From: Caenispirillum bisanense | GTDB lineage: Bacteria > Pseudomonadota > Alphaproteobacteria > Rhodospirillales > UBA2165 | Direction of reading: 5' to 3' | DNA: 45,057 nt | Assembly: GCA_945877815.1 (NCBI GenBank) | Contig: CAMDWJ010000033.1 | Coordinates: 1 to 45,057 of the forward strand | Shown here: positions 1 through 7,327 of the stretch, one piece after another | Layout: every line of letters starts with the position of its first letter | How positions within the stretch are numbered: the stretch's first letter is position 1 | Notes under the pieces: generated by a model | Told to the model about the DNA's origin: nothing | Database searches by the model: none | What the model saw: only the letters and a program-made list of their open reading frames with translations | Translations under genes and position numbers: made by a program

Positions 1-128
1 TTGAGGGCCTCAATGCCATCTTCAAGGCGGCAAGGGCTCGCGCCCGCGGTTACCGGAAAACCGCCACATTCATAACCGTCATCTACCTAATAGCCGCTCC
101 GCTGCCCGAGATCCTCAAATCCACTTGA
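1..128 (+). CDS. ISL3-family transposase, C-terminal fragment (cut by window edge)
   Basis: Reading frame 3 from base 3 is open and encodes 41 residues ending at TGA 126-128, including LNAIFKAARARARGYR and then ITVIYLIAAPLPEILKST. The pattern GLN, AA-A-ARGYR, IYL is the hallmark C-terminus of ISL3/IS1165-type DDE transposases. The catalytic core lies off the window, so activity cannot be judged. It is transcribed opposite to the SBP gene it interrupts. No ORF of comparable quality exists on the other strand. Confidence 0.75.
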   Translation, partial: EGLNAIFKAARARARGYRKTATFITVIYLIAAPLPEILKST

Positions 129-142
129 AACGTCGAGGAGCC
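1..142 (+). mobile_element. Right end of an ISL3-like insertion sequence
   Basis: The first 142 bases hold the 3' end of a transposase gene, followed 14 bp after its stop by an end whose reverse complement begins GGCTCCTCGACG. This resembles the GGCTCTTCG-type termini known for the ISL3 family. Homology of the flanking minus-strand SBP gene to its neighbour stops exactly here, so the inner IS border is placed at 142. ISL3 elements usually make 8-bp target duplications; AATTTCAA at 143-150 would be one copy. The other copy and the left end lie outside the window. The border is inferred from loss of homology and terminus resemblance. Confidence 0.72.
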
Positions 143-559
143 AATTTCAAGTTCCCGCACCCAATTATATCGGCCCTGATAGGTGATCTTGGATTTCGGA
201 TCGAGCAGATAGTCGAGGGTCGCTTTAACGTCGGCAGAGTCGAACTTGTTGCCGTTGTGGAACTTGACGTCGTCGCGCAGATCGATTTCCAAAGTCTTGT
301 CGTCGATGCGCTTCCACGATTTAGCGAGGCCTGGAACGTACTTTTTGTTGTGTTCGTCGTAGGTCATTAGGAAGTCGTAGATCTCGCGGCTGAAGACCGC
401 CGCCTCTTCGTGCGGAAGATCATACGTGGACAGCGCCGCGAACGGGCTGATGACCGCGAGGCGCAGAGTGTCGGCGGATTTCTGCGCGGATGCAGGCAGA
501 GCCAGTATGGCCAATGCAAAGGCTGACCCGGCGAGAAATGCCAGTTTGGAAAGATGCAT
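143..559 (-). pseudogene. Family 5 ABC substrate-binding protein, truncated by IS insertion
   Basis: The N-terminal 139 residues of a periplasmic solute-binding protein (SBP_bac_5) are intact. There is a signal peptide (hydrophobic core, cleavage after ASA at residues 23-25), then AQKSADTLR, GLAKSWKRIDDKTLE and LRDDVKFHNGNKF, very close to the neighbouring 508-aa paralogue. Homology ends at about codon 139, where the ISL3-like element begins. The frame reads on into the IS to a stop at 83-85, adding about 19 unrelated residues. The start ATG at 559 has a GGGAG ribosome site. A full family member has about 500-520 residues, so this fragment cannot bind ligand. It still keeps an intact promoter and may be transcribed. 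Confidence 0.85.
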
Positions 560-621
560 AATCGCGCTCCCGTTTTATGTCGTCGAAGCCTCGCCGGAGG
601 GCTTCGCCCGCCGGTCTTATA

Positions 622-663
622 TCAGGTAACCTGACAATAAGCCGGGCCACCCGTCAATTTCAA
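622..663 (-). promoter_or_regulatory. Promoter with overlapping palindromic operator (copy 1)
   Basis: On the minus strand a -35-like TTGAAA (658-663) and a -10-like TATTGT (634-639) are separated by 18 bp. The -10 runs directly into the palindrome TCAGGTAACCTGA (622-634, plus-strand reading). The same arrangement and the surrounding GGGTGGCCCG spacer recur upstream of the next SBP gene at 2356-2397. A repressor bound at the palindrome would cover the transcription start. The conserved layout is seen in sequence; function as promoter and operator is inferred. Confidence 0.55.
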
Positions 664-710
664 GATGGGCTTTCGATCCCAACACCGGTGATCCTTGTCG
701 TAAATATCAA

Positions 711-736
711 ATGGGCAGCCCCGAAGGGCTGCCCAT
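711..736 (-). terminator. Intrinsic terminator after SBP gene 767-2293
   Basis: A perfect 11-bp stem (ATGGGCAGCCC paired with GGGCTGCCCAT) closes a 4-nt loop that reads TTCG on the minus strand. It is followed on that strand by the T-rich TTTGATATTT. It lies 31 bp beyond the stop of the minus-strand SBP gene, so it probably ends that transcript. Confidence 0.7.
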
Positions 737-766
737 TGAGTACACGGATCGATCAATTGCGTAACG

Positions 767-2293
767 TCAGTTCCACTCGAAGTCCGATATGTAAGTTTCG
801 CCCGCGCTCATGATGTTTGTTTTGAGCTTGGCGTCCTTGGTGTGGACGTGCAGGACGGGAACCGATGAGATGGGAAGGATATAGTGCATCTCGTTGATCC
901 GATTGAGGGCCTTCTTATAGATGGCCGTGCGTTTGACCGGATCGAACTCGGCCTCACCCTTCTGCATCGCTTCCGTGATGATCGGATCGTTGTAGTAGTG
1001 GAAGGCGGTTTCGCTGAAAAACACGCCGAAGATATTGCCGACATCGGGATAACTGCCCGTCGGAAACAAGATCGACCAAGCCTGGAGTTCGCCTGCACCT
1101 TGCTTATTGCGGTAAAGACCGAGATTGGCGACGGAGATCTTAGCCTTCACGCCGATCTTGAGCAGATCGCCGGCGACCGCCTCGGCAATCGCGCGCGCCG
1201 GTTGGAAGACCAAGTAGTCAAGCTCGAACCCGTTGGGATAGCCCGCTTCGGCCATCAGTTTCTTGGCTGCGGCGGGATCGTGTTTCGGCGGCTTCACATC
1301 ATAGTCGCAGCCGATCGTCTTTTCGAAGCACAATCCCTGGACATGTTCGGCCACGTCGCCGCCCGGAACGATGTATTTGATGATATTCTCGCGGTCGATC
1401 GCCATGTGCATCGCCTTGCGCACGCGTGGATCGGACAAGGCCTTGTTGCCCGATTTGTTTTGCGAGTCGAGCGCGAGGTAAATGAATCGCGGTGTGTCGA
1501 GGTAGGTGACCTTCAGATTCGGCTTCTCGGCCAATGCCTTCGCTGTATCGGGCGTGGTGTCGCGAATCCAATCGATGCCGCCCGTAAGCAGCTCTGCCGC
1601 CTGCGTATCGCGATCCGGCATGAAAATGCCTCTGATGCGCTTGATCGGCGCCTTGGCCCCAGCGATCGTGTTGTAGCCCTCATAGCGCTCGACCGTGATA
1701 CCTTGACGGTCGTAGTTGGTGACCTTGAAAAGGCCGGACCCCACCGGGGAGACACGACCGTAGTCGGCTTTGTCGCTGAGCTTATCCAACACCTCGCCGT
1801 CCCAAATCTGGAAGCGGTAGGCGAGCGTGTTGAGATCGGTCGCGACAGGCTCGCGCGCGTGAACGCGTATCTTGTGCGGGCCAAGCACCTCGATCTCCTT
1901 TACCCAATTATAACGGCTGGCATAGGTGATCTTGGATTTTGGATCGATGATATAATCGACCGTCGATTTTACGTCGGCGGCATCGAATTTGTTGCCGTTG
2001 TGGAACTTGATGTCGTCGCGCAGCTCGAATTCCAAGGTCATGTCGCTGATGCGCTTCCACGACTTGGCCAAGCCCGGAACGAATTTCTTATTATGTTCGT
2101 CATACCGCAGGAGATAATCGTAGACGTCGCGATGGATCATTCCGGACTCTTCGTGCGGAAGATCATATGTCGACAAAATGGCAAACGGGCTAACGATCGC
2201 AATACGCAATGTATCTTGCGATTTCTGCGCGAGCGCCGGTGTCGTGGCCAACGTCGCCGTCAGTGTGGCGATCGCCAATTTCGAAATACGCAT
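767..2293 (-). CDS. ABC transporter substrate-binding protein, family 5
   Basis: This 508-aa periplasmic receptor of the peptide/nickel/opine type (SBP_bac_5) should capture a solute for an ABC importer. The signal peptide covers residues 1-22 (ALA then QKSQD). Typical segments are GLAKSWKRIS, LRDDIKFHNGNKFDAADV, GSGLFKVTNYD, DPRVRKAMHMAIDRENI and AAKKLMAEAGYPNGFELD. The start is ATG 2293, with GGGAG 7 bp upstream; a longer in-frame extension upstream lacks a ribosome site and would bury the signal peptide. No permease or ATPase gene is adjacent, so it must share a transporter encoded elsewhere or act as a sensor. It is a close paralogue of the truncated copy at 143-559. The ligand is unknown. 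Confidence 0.93.
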   Translation of the reverse strand: MRISKLAIATLTATLATTPALAQKSQDTLRIAIVSPFAILSTYDLPHEESGMIHRDVYDYLLRYDEHNKKFVPGLAKSWKRISDMTLEFELRDDIKFHNGNKFDAADVKSTVDYIIDPKSKITYASRYNWVKEIEVLGPHKIRVHAREPVATDLNTLAYRFQIWDGEVLDKLSDKADYGRVSPVGSGLFKVTNYDRQGITVERYEGYNTIAGAKAPIKRIRGIFMPDRDTQAAELLTGGIDWIRDTTPDTAKALAEKPNLKVTYLDTPRFIYLALDSQNKSGNKALSDPRVRKAMHMAIDRENIIKYIVPGGDVAEHVQGLCFEKTIGCDYDVKPPKHDPAAAKKLMAEAGYPNGFELDYLVFQPARAIAEAVAGDLLKIGVKAKISVANLGLYRNKQGAGELQAWSILFPTGSYPDVGNIFGVFFSETAFHYYNDPIITEAMQKGEAEFDPVKRTAIYKKALNRINEMHYILPISSVPVLHVHTKDAKLKTNIMSAGETYISDFEWN

Positions 2294-2355
2294 GGTCGTG
2301 CTCCCTATTATAGTCGTCGAAACCTCGCCTGCGGTTAGTCCCCGCCGGTCATTTA

Positions 2356-2397
2356 TCAGGACACCTGACAATAGGTCGGGCCACCCGAACATTTCAA
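2356..2397 (-). promoter_or_regulatory. Promoter with overlapping palindromic operator (copy 2)
   Basis: On the minus strand TTGAAA (2392-2397), 18 bp, then TATTGT (2368-2373) run into TCAGGACACCTGA (2356-2368), an inverted repeat TCAGG-N3-CCTGA. The layout matches copy 1 base for base apart from the spacer and palindrome centre. The site lies in the divergent region between SBP genes 767-2293 and 2495-4030 and could influence both. Confidence 0.55.
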
Positions 2398-2494
2398 GAT
2401 GGAGTCTACACTAAATATAGGCAGAAGTGTGGCCAGCTTCATGACACGGCCCGCAGCTTAGCGCAGTATGAGGTCCCTTCAGGGAGGCCTTTAT

Positions 2495-4030
2495 ATGAAA
2501 TCACGTCTATTCACCGCGCTTTCTGCGCTCGCCTTCGCGGCGATTCCCGCCCTCAGTCCGGCCTTAGCCCAAAAGCAGGACGATACGATCCGGCTCGCCG
2601 TTAACGATCCGTTCAATACGATTGACAGCTACACGATCGGGCATGAGGAATCGAACACCTTCATCCGTGTGCTCTACCAGCACCTGATCAGTTACGACGA
2701 GTACAAAAAAACCTGGATACCCGTGCTAGCGAAGTCTTTCCGCCGCGTCGACGACAAGACCATCGAATTCGAACTACGCGACGGCATCAAATTCCACAAC
2801 GGCAACGCCTTCGACGCCCAGGACGTCAAATATCTAATCGAGTATTTGATCGCGCCGGACTCGAAAGTGATGTTCAAGGACCGCTATTCGTGGATCAAAG
2901 GTGTGGAAATCCTGAGCCCCAACAAGGTCCGGCTTCACCAGAACGCGTCGTTCTCGACCGATCTCGGCACACTCGCTTATCGCATCCGCATATATGACAA
3001 GGAAACGCACGAGGCGCTGGCCGAAAAATCCGACTACGGCCGCTCGGCTATCGGCACAGGCCCCTATAAACTTCTGTCGCTCGACCGCAACAAAGGTGCG
3101 CTGGTCGAACGCACCGACAATCAGTTCCCCGACCTTGCATACTACAAAGCGCCGGTGAAGCGTGTGCAAGGCGTATTCTTACCCGACAAGCAGACCCGCG
3201 TTGCCCAGCTCATAACCGGCGGCATTGACCTTATGCGCAACATCGGGCCAGACGAGGCTCAGGCGCTGGCCGGAAATCCGAACCTCGGCGTCACCGCAAC
3301 ATCGAGTGCGACGATCCTTTATGCAACGTTGGATGCAGTCGGCCGGTCATCCAATAAAATCATGACCGACGAACGCGTCCGCAAAGCCTTCATCATGGCG
3401 ATCGATCGCGAAAAGATCGTCCGCGCCCTCGTACCGGGCGGCGACAAAGCCTACATGATGCGCAGCATCTGCCTGCCAACCATGCTGGGCTGTGCGCCGA
3501 CCACCGATCCGGTCAAATACGATCCGGAGGGTGCCAAGAAGCTGCTTGCCGAAGCGGGCTATCCGAATGGCTTCGATTTGCAGATCGACGCGTTCGAACC
3601 GGTCAAATACGTCGCCGAAGCCATCACGGGTGACCTGCGCAAGGTCGGCATCCGCGCCTCGGTTCAACCGCTCAATTCGACGGTCTACGTGAAGAAGCGC
3701 GGCGAAGGCGAATTCACCGCCTTCGTTGGCAATTATCCTACCGGCACCCACCCCGACATGGCGACCATGTGGGACTTCTTTTTCGCCGGCAACCGCGACT
3801 ACTGGAAGGATGCTTTCATCGACAAGGTTTATGCCGACGGCAATCAGGAGTTCGACGACGCCAAACGCACCGCGATCTATACGCCGGGACTCAACCGCGT
3901 GAACGAAAAGGCATTCATCCTGCCGATCTCGGAAATGCCGATGCTGTGGGCGCATAACAAAGATTTGAAGGTCTCGGAGAACACGCTGAGCGCATCGTCT
4001 CCGGTACTCGGCGACTTTTCCTGGAAGTAG
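2495..4030 (+). CDS. ABC transporter substrate-binding protein, family 5
   Basis: A 511-aa periplasmic receptor of the SBP_bac_5 family. The signal peptide ends at ALA (residues 23-25) before QKQDDTIRLAV. Family segments include FRRVDDKTIEFELRDGIKF, GTGPYKLLSLDRN, DERVRKAFIMAIDREKIV and AKKLLAEAGYPNGFDL. ATG 2495 is preferred over ATG 2468 because AGGGAGG sits 8 bp upstream and the signal peptide then starts normally. It is divergent from the 767-2293 paralogue. No transporter membrane or ATPase subunit is adjacent. It belongs to the same paralogous set as the other SBPs here but is clearly diverged; the ligand is unknown. Confidence 0.93.
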   Translation: MKSRLFTALSALAFAAIPALSPALAQKQDDTIRLAVNDPFNTIDSYTIGHEESNTFIRVLYQHLISYDEYKKTWIPVLAKSFRRVDDKTIEFELRDGIKFHNGNAFDAQDVKYLIEYLIAPDSKVMFKDRYSWIKGVEILSPNKVRLHQNASFSTDLGTLAYRIRIYDKETHEALAEKSDYGRSAIGTGPYKLLSLDRNKGALVERTDNQFPDLAYYKAPVKRVQGVFLPDKQTRVAQLITGGIDLMRNIGPDEAQALAGNPNLGVTATSSATILYATLDAVGRSSNKIMTDERVRKAFIMAIDREKIVRALVPGGDKAYMMRSICLPTMLGCAPTTDPVKYDPEGAKKLLAEAGYPNGFDLQIDAFEPVKYVAEAITGDLRKVGIRASVQPLNSTVYVKKRGEGEFTAFVGNYPTGTHPDMATMWDFFFAGNRDYWKDAFIDKVYADGNQEFDDAKRTAIYTPGLNRVNEKAFILPISEMPMLWAHNKDLKVSENTLSASSPVLGDFSWK

Positions 4031-4046
4031 GGCTGCAAAATAGAGC

Positions 4047-4140
4047 CGTCATGCCCCGACTTGTTCGGGGCATCCACGGATAGAGGCGCGTCTACGCCGA
4101 TATCGATTCGTGGATGGCCGCAACAAGTGCGGCCATGACG
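4047..4140. repeat. REP-like palindrome doublet
   Basis: Two head-to-head palindromic units lie between convergent genes. The first is CGTCATGCCCCGAC, TTGT, then CGGGGCATCCACG (from 4047). The second is CGTGGATGGCCGC, aacaagt, then GCGGCCATGACG (to 4140). The arms CGTCATG and CATCCACG are shared in inverted orientation, as in REP/BIME elements of alphaproteobacteria. It probably folds in both transcripts and may help terminate them. Confidence 0.65.
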
Positions 4141-4159
4141 ACCGAATTTGACGTCCGAC

Positions 4160-5311
4160 TTAGGAACTGCCCCAGACTTCGCGGGCGACCTCCTGAATTA
4201 AATCAAGCTTGCGCCGGGTATCTTCGACGGTGATCGGATTGCCGCGCGCGCCCGACGAGAAGCCGCATTGCGGCGACAGGCATAGATTTTCCGCCGGCAC
4301 GTATTTGGCCGCGGCTTCGATGCGCCGCAACAAAGTGTCGCGATCGTCGTTTTCCGGCGTCTTGGTGGTGACGAGTCCGAGCACAACCATCTTGTCTTTC
4401 GGCACGAAACGCAGCGGCTGGAAATCGCCGGCGCGCTCGCTGTCGTATTCCAGGAAGAAGGCATCGACGTCGAATTCGTTGAAAAGCTTTTCGGCGATGT
4501 ATTCGTAGCCGCCTTCCGCGAGCCAGGCGCCTTGGCCATTGCCACGGCACAGATGCATGCTGACCGTGACGTTATCCGGACGTTTCGCCGCCGCACCGCT
4601 GATCAGGCGGCCGTGCAGCGATAACTGGTCCTGCGGGTCCATCCCGACACGGCGCGAGGCTTCCTGGAACTTCGGGTCGCACAGAAGTGCCGAGTCGGTA
4701 TTGTCGATCTGCACATAGGTGCAGCCGTTGGCGGCGAGTTCGGAAATCTCGTCCTGATAAACCTTCATCAGGTCGTGGAAATATTCCTCGATGTCCGGAT
4801 AGACATCTTTGGACACCGCCGCGCGGCCGCCGCGCACATAAGCGAGCGTCGGCGTCGGCATCGTCACCTTCACGCAACGGTCGGTAAGCGTCTTGGTATA
4901 GAGGTAGTCCTTCAGCACAATGCCGCCCTGGGGACGGCCGAGCTTGCCCACCGCGTGCGCGATCGGCGGCTTGCTGCCGCTGGTGAAGGTGAAGCCCTCG
5001 CCCTCAGTCTGCTCCTTCAATTCCAAGCCGACGATGCTGTTGATCAGATCGTAGGCCCACGAGCCGCGGCGCATCTCGCCATCGGTGATGACCTGAAGGC
5101 CGCAATCTTCCTCGAACTTGACGACATCGCGGATCGCGTCGTCTTCGGTCTTCTTCAGCTCGGCCGCTTCCTGGTCGGAGAGTTTCTTCGAAGAAGCCAG
5201 GCCGCCCGTCAGGCCCATTTTTTCGCGCGCGGCGATCAGGCGCTGAGGACGCAGGAAACTGCCGACATGATCGGCGCGGAACGGCGGATTGATTTTACGA
5301 TCGCGGGCCAA
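4160..5311 (-). CDS. MetE-core zinc methyltransferase-like protein (Meth_synt_2)
   Basis: A 383-aa protein matching only the C-terminal catalytic domain of cobalamin-independent methionine synthase. This stand-alone form also includes epoxyalkane:coenzyme M transferases. Zinc-ligand positions are recognisable: His253 and Cys255 in MHLCRGN, Glu288 in FFLEYD and Cys349 in SPQCGF. The N-terminal FRADHVGSFLRP is the family signature. It starts at TTG (5309-5311), with AGGAGA 6 bp upstream on the minus strand. It should transfer a methyl or alkyl group to or from a thiol, but the substrate is unknown. A full methionine synthase is about 750 aa, so the folate-binding N-terminal half is absent. It lies downstream of phoD on the same strand. 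Confidence 0.88.
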   Translation of the reverse strand: MARDRKINPPFRADHVGSFLRPQRLIAAREKMGLTGGLASSKKLSDQEAAELKKTEDDAIRDVVKFEEDCGLQVITDGEMRRGSWAYDLINSIVGLELKEQTEGEGFTFTSGSKPPIAHAVGKLGRPQGGIVLKDYLYTKTLTDRCVKVTMPTPTLAYVRGGRAAVSKDVYPDIEEYFHDLMKVYQDEISELAANGCTYVQIDNTDSALLCDPKFQEASRRVGMDPQDQLSLHGRLISGAAAKRPDNVTVSMHLCRGNGQGAWLAEGGYEYIAEKLFNEFDVDAFFLEYDSERAGDFQPLRFVPKDKMVVLGLVTTKTPENDDRDTLLRRIEAAAKYVPAENLCLSPQCGFSSGARGNPITVEDTRRKLDLIQEVAREVWGSS

Positions 5312-5419
5312 GGGTTATCTCCTGACGAGAGGGAAAGTATAACGCCCGCACTATACGGACAAAGAGTTCCCTCGCAACCGTGGGTATTCGCCCACCGTCT
5401 GCCCACTGATGCGCACCGC

Positions 5420-7015
5420 TTATGCGCCGATGGCGCCTGCGCGACCGTCCTCGATGACGAAGGTTTCCAGCGTCGCCACGCTCGCATCGGGCTTTGTCGC
5501 GTCCGACACGGTTCGCAATCGCGTCGTCATCTGCGCAGGCGTGAGATCGACCGAGACATAGCCGCGTTTGCGACTTTCGAAAAAGCGGATGTGCGGGTTA
5601 TTTGGCAAATGACGGGCATAACTCTCAAAGGGAGGGCAACCCGAAGTAACGGACGTGCCGACGAACTCGGTAGCGACGATGGGTGCACGTTCATCATCGA
5701 AATCCAGCCGAAGATCGCTCGTCCAATAGGCATGCATATCGCCGGACAGGACCACCGGGTTCGCCGCCTTGCTATCGTGCAGATGGCGCAGCAACCGGGC
5801 TCGGCATTCGGGATAGCCGTTCCAATCCTCGGTCGAGACCTTGAAGTCGCCGCCCGCCTGTTGCTCGCGAAGCTCGGCCATCATCATATTCTGCGCGATC
5901 ACGTTCCAGCGCGCCTTGGAGCGGGTGAGACCGTTATAGAGCCACGCTTCCTGCGGCATGCCGAGCATGGTGCGGTTGGGATCGCGGCGTTCCGGGCACG
6001 AAGAATCGTTTTCGAGACGTCCGCCGCCACGGTTTGGCGGGATGTAGCAGGCCGCGCGCGAGCGATACTGACGTCCGTCGATCACGGAAAATTCCGCGAG
6101 ATCGCCGAAAGCGAAGCGATCGTAGATGCGCATACGATCGCCTTTGGGACGCGAGAGCGACGGGCGTAGGGGCATGTGTTCGTAAAAGGCGCGATAGGCC
6201 GCCGTTCGACGCTCCAGGAAAACGTCGGGCTCGTCGAAATTTTCGGACCATTCACCGCCATAGTCGTTCTGGACCTCATGGTCGTCCCAAGTCACCAGCG
6301 ACGGCGCCGTCGCGTGCAGGCGCTGCAGATCGGAATCGAGCCGGTATTGCGCATAGCGATTGCGGTAAGTGCCCAGCGTGGAGGCCTCGACGCCGTCGCT
6401 GTGCACGCGCACACGCCCGTCGTGCGGATTCACATATTCGTAGATATAGTCGCCGAGAAACAGTACGAGGTCGGGATCTTCATCGGCCAGATGGCGATAG
6501 GCGGAGAAATATCCTTCCTCGTAGTTCGAGCAGGACACGAAGCCGAACCGCAAGCGATCGAGCGGAGCGCCCGCGAGGGGTGCCGTGCGGGCGCGCCCGA
6601 TCGTGCTCGATGCCTCGCCTGCGGTGAAGCGATACCAATAGGGACGGTCGGGCGCGAGGCCATCGATCTCGACATGCACCGAGTGGGCGAAGGCCACCTC
6701 GGCGATGGCAGGGCCGCGACGGACAACCTCGCGCATCGCGGGGTCGGCCGCGATTTCGTAGGTGATCTCGACGTCGCCGCCGGTCATCCCGCCCGGCGCG
6801 GCCGGATCGGGCGAGAGGGGATCGGGCGCCAGGCGCGTCCACAAAACAAAACCGTTTGGAACCGGGCTGCCGGACGCCACGCCGAGGCTGAAGGGATCGC
6901 CCGAACCCCAGCGCGTGCGCGCCCCCGCCCCCAATCCGACCAGGGCAGGTGCGGCCACAAGAAGACCGATGCTCCCGCCCGCGATACGCACGAAGGAGCG
7001 GCGGGTCAGCATCAT
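5420..7015 (-). CDS. phoD: Alkaline phosphatase D (PhoD-type), Tat-exported
   Basis: A 531-aa phosphodiesterase/phosphomonoesterase of the PhoD family, expected to release phosphate from organic phosphates in the periplasm. The N-terminus MLTRRSFVRIAGG is a twin-arginine signal. The PhoD_N segment GDPFSLGVASGSP follows at about 40-52. Metal-site motifs are Cys162 in FVSCSN, GDYIYEY at 188-194, WDDHEVQNDY at 243-252 and LSGDMHAYW near residue 420. Length and motif order are typical. It is divergent from the SBP gene at 7328 and 108 bp upstream of the MetE-core gene, which may be co-transcribed. No obvious Pho box was recognised. Confidence 0.93.
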   Translation of the reverse strand: MMLTRRSFVRIAGGSIGLLVAAPALVGLGAGARTRWGSGDPFSLGVASGSPVPNGFVLWTRLAPDPLSPDPAAPGGMTGGDVEITYEIAADPAMREVVRRGPAIAEVAFAHSVHVEIDGLAPDRPYWYRFTAGEASSTIGRARTAPLAGAPLDRLRFGFVSCSNYEEGYFSAYRHLADEDPDLVLFLGDYIYEYVNPHDGRVRVHSDGVEASTLGTYRNRYAQYRLDSDLQRLHATAPSLVTWDDHEVQNDYGGEWSENFDEPDVFLERRTAAYRAFYEHMPLRPSLSRPKGDRMRIYDRFAFGDLAEFSVIDGRQYRSRAACYIPPNRGGGRLENDSSCPERRDPNRTMLGMPQEAWLYNGLTRSKARWNVIAQNMMMAELREQQAGGDFKVSTEDWNGYPECRARLLRHLHDSKAANPVVLSGDMHAYWTSDLRLDFDDERAPIVATEFVGTSVTSGCPPFESYARHLPNNPHIRFFESRKRGYVSVDLTPAQMTTRLRTVSDATKPDASVATLETFVIEDGRAGAIGA

Positions 7016-7153
7016 TTTCGCGACCGATAATCTTTGGAAAGGGCCAGCGTCATGGGCGCCGGTGTAACCGCGCCGTGTGTCGGTTCCGTGAATCTGAGGC
7101 TATGGTTTTGCGAAACCTTGCCGTATTTTGGCGTCTCCCCATCCGGCCACGCT

Positions 7154-7181
7154 TTGTGGCCTTACCCAAATGGGCTATGAT
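7154..7181 (+). promoter_or_regulatory. Candidate promoter for SBP gene 7328
   Basis: TTGTGG (7154-7159) and TATGAT (7176-7181) are spaced by 16 bp in the 312-bp divergent region between phoD and the SBP gene. A small hairpin CCGCCG-GA-CGGCGG follows at about 7194-7207. Nothing else convincing was seen in this gap. The call rests on consensus resemblance only. Confidence 0.4.
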
Positions 7182-7327
7182 GCCCCCGTCATCCGCCGGA
7201 CGGCGGGGACACGATCTGGGAGGTATCGGCGCAAACAACAAGACATTCGGCCGACATCCGCTGCGGTCGTAACATGAGCGACGGGCGCCGTATCGATGCA
7301 TCTCCCTTAGAAAACAAGGAGGTATTC

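Noticed and set aside
884-2338. 484-codon open frame on the plus strand
   Set aside because: It is antisense to the SBP gene 767-2293, has no ribosome site or recognisable domain, and its composition (RDR, DRHVHRLA) is that of a shadow of GC-rich coding.
2468-2494. Upstream ATG start for the SBP gene
   Set aside because: AGGGAGG lies after this ATG and correctly spaced for ATG 2495, which also gives a normal signal peptide.
4775-6169. 464-codon plus-strand frame spanning the MetE-core and phoD genes
   Set aside because: It overlaps two well-supported genes in antisense, and its length is explained by GC-rich third positions.
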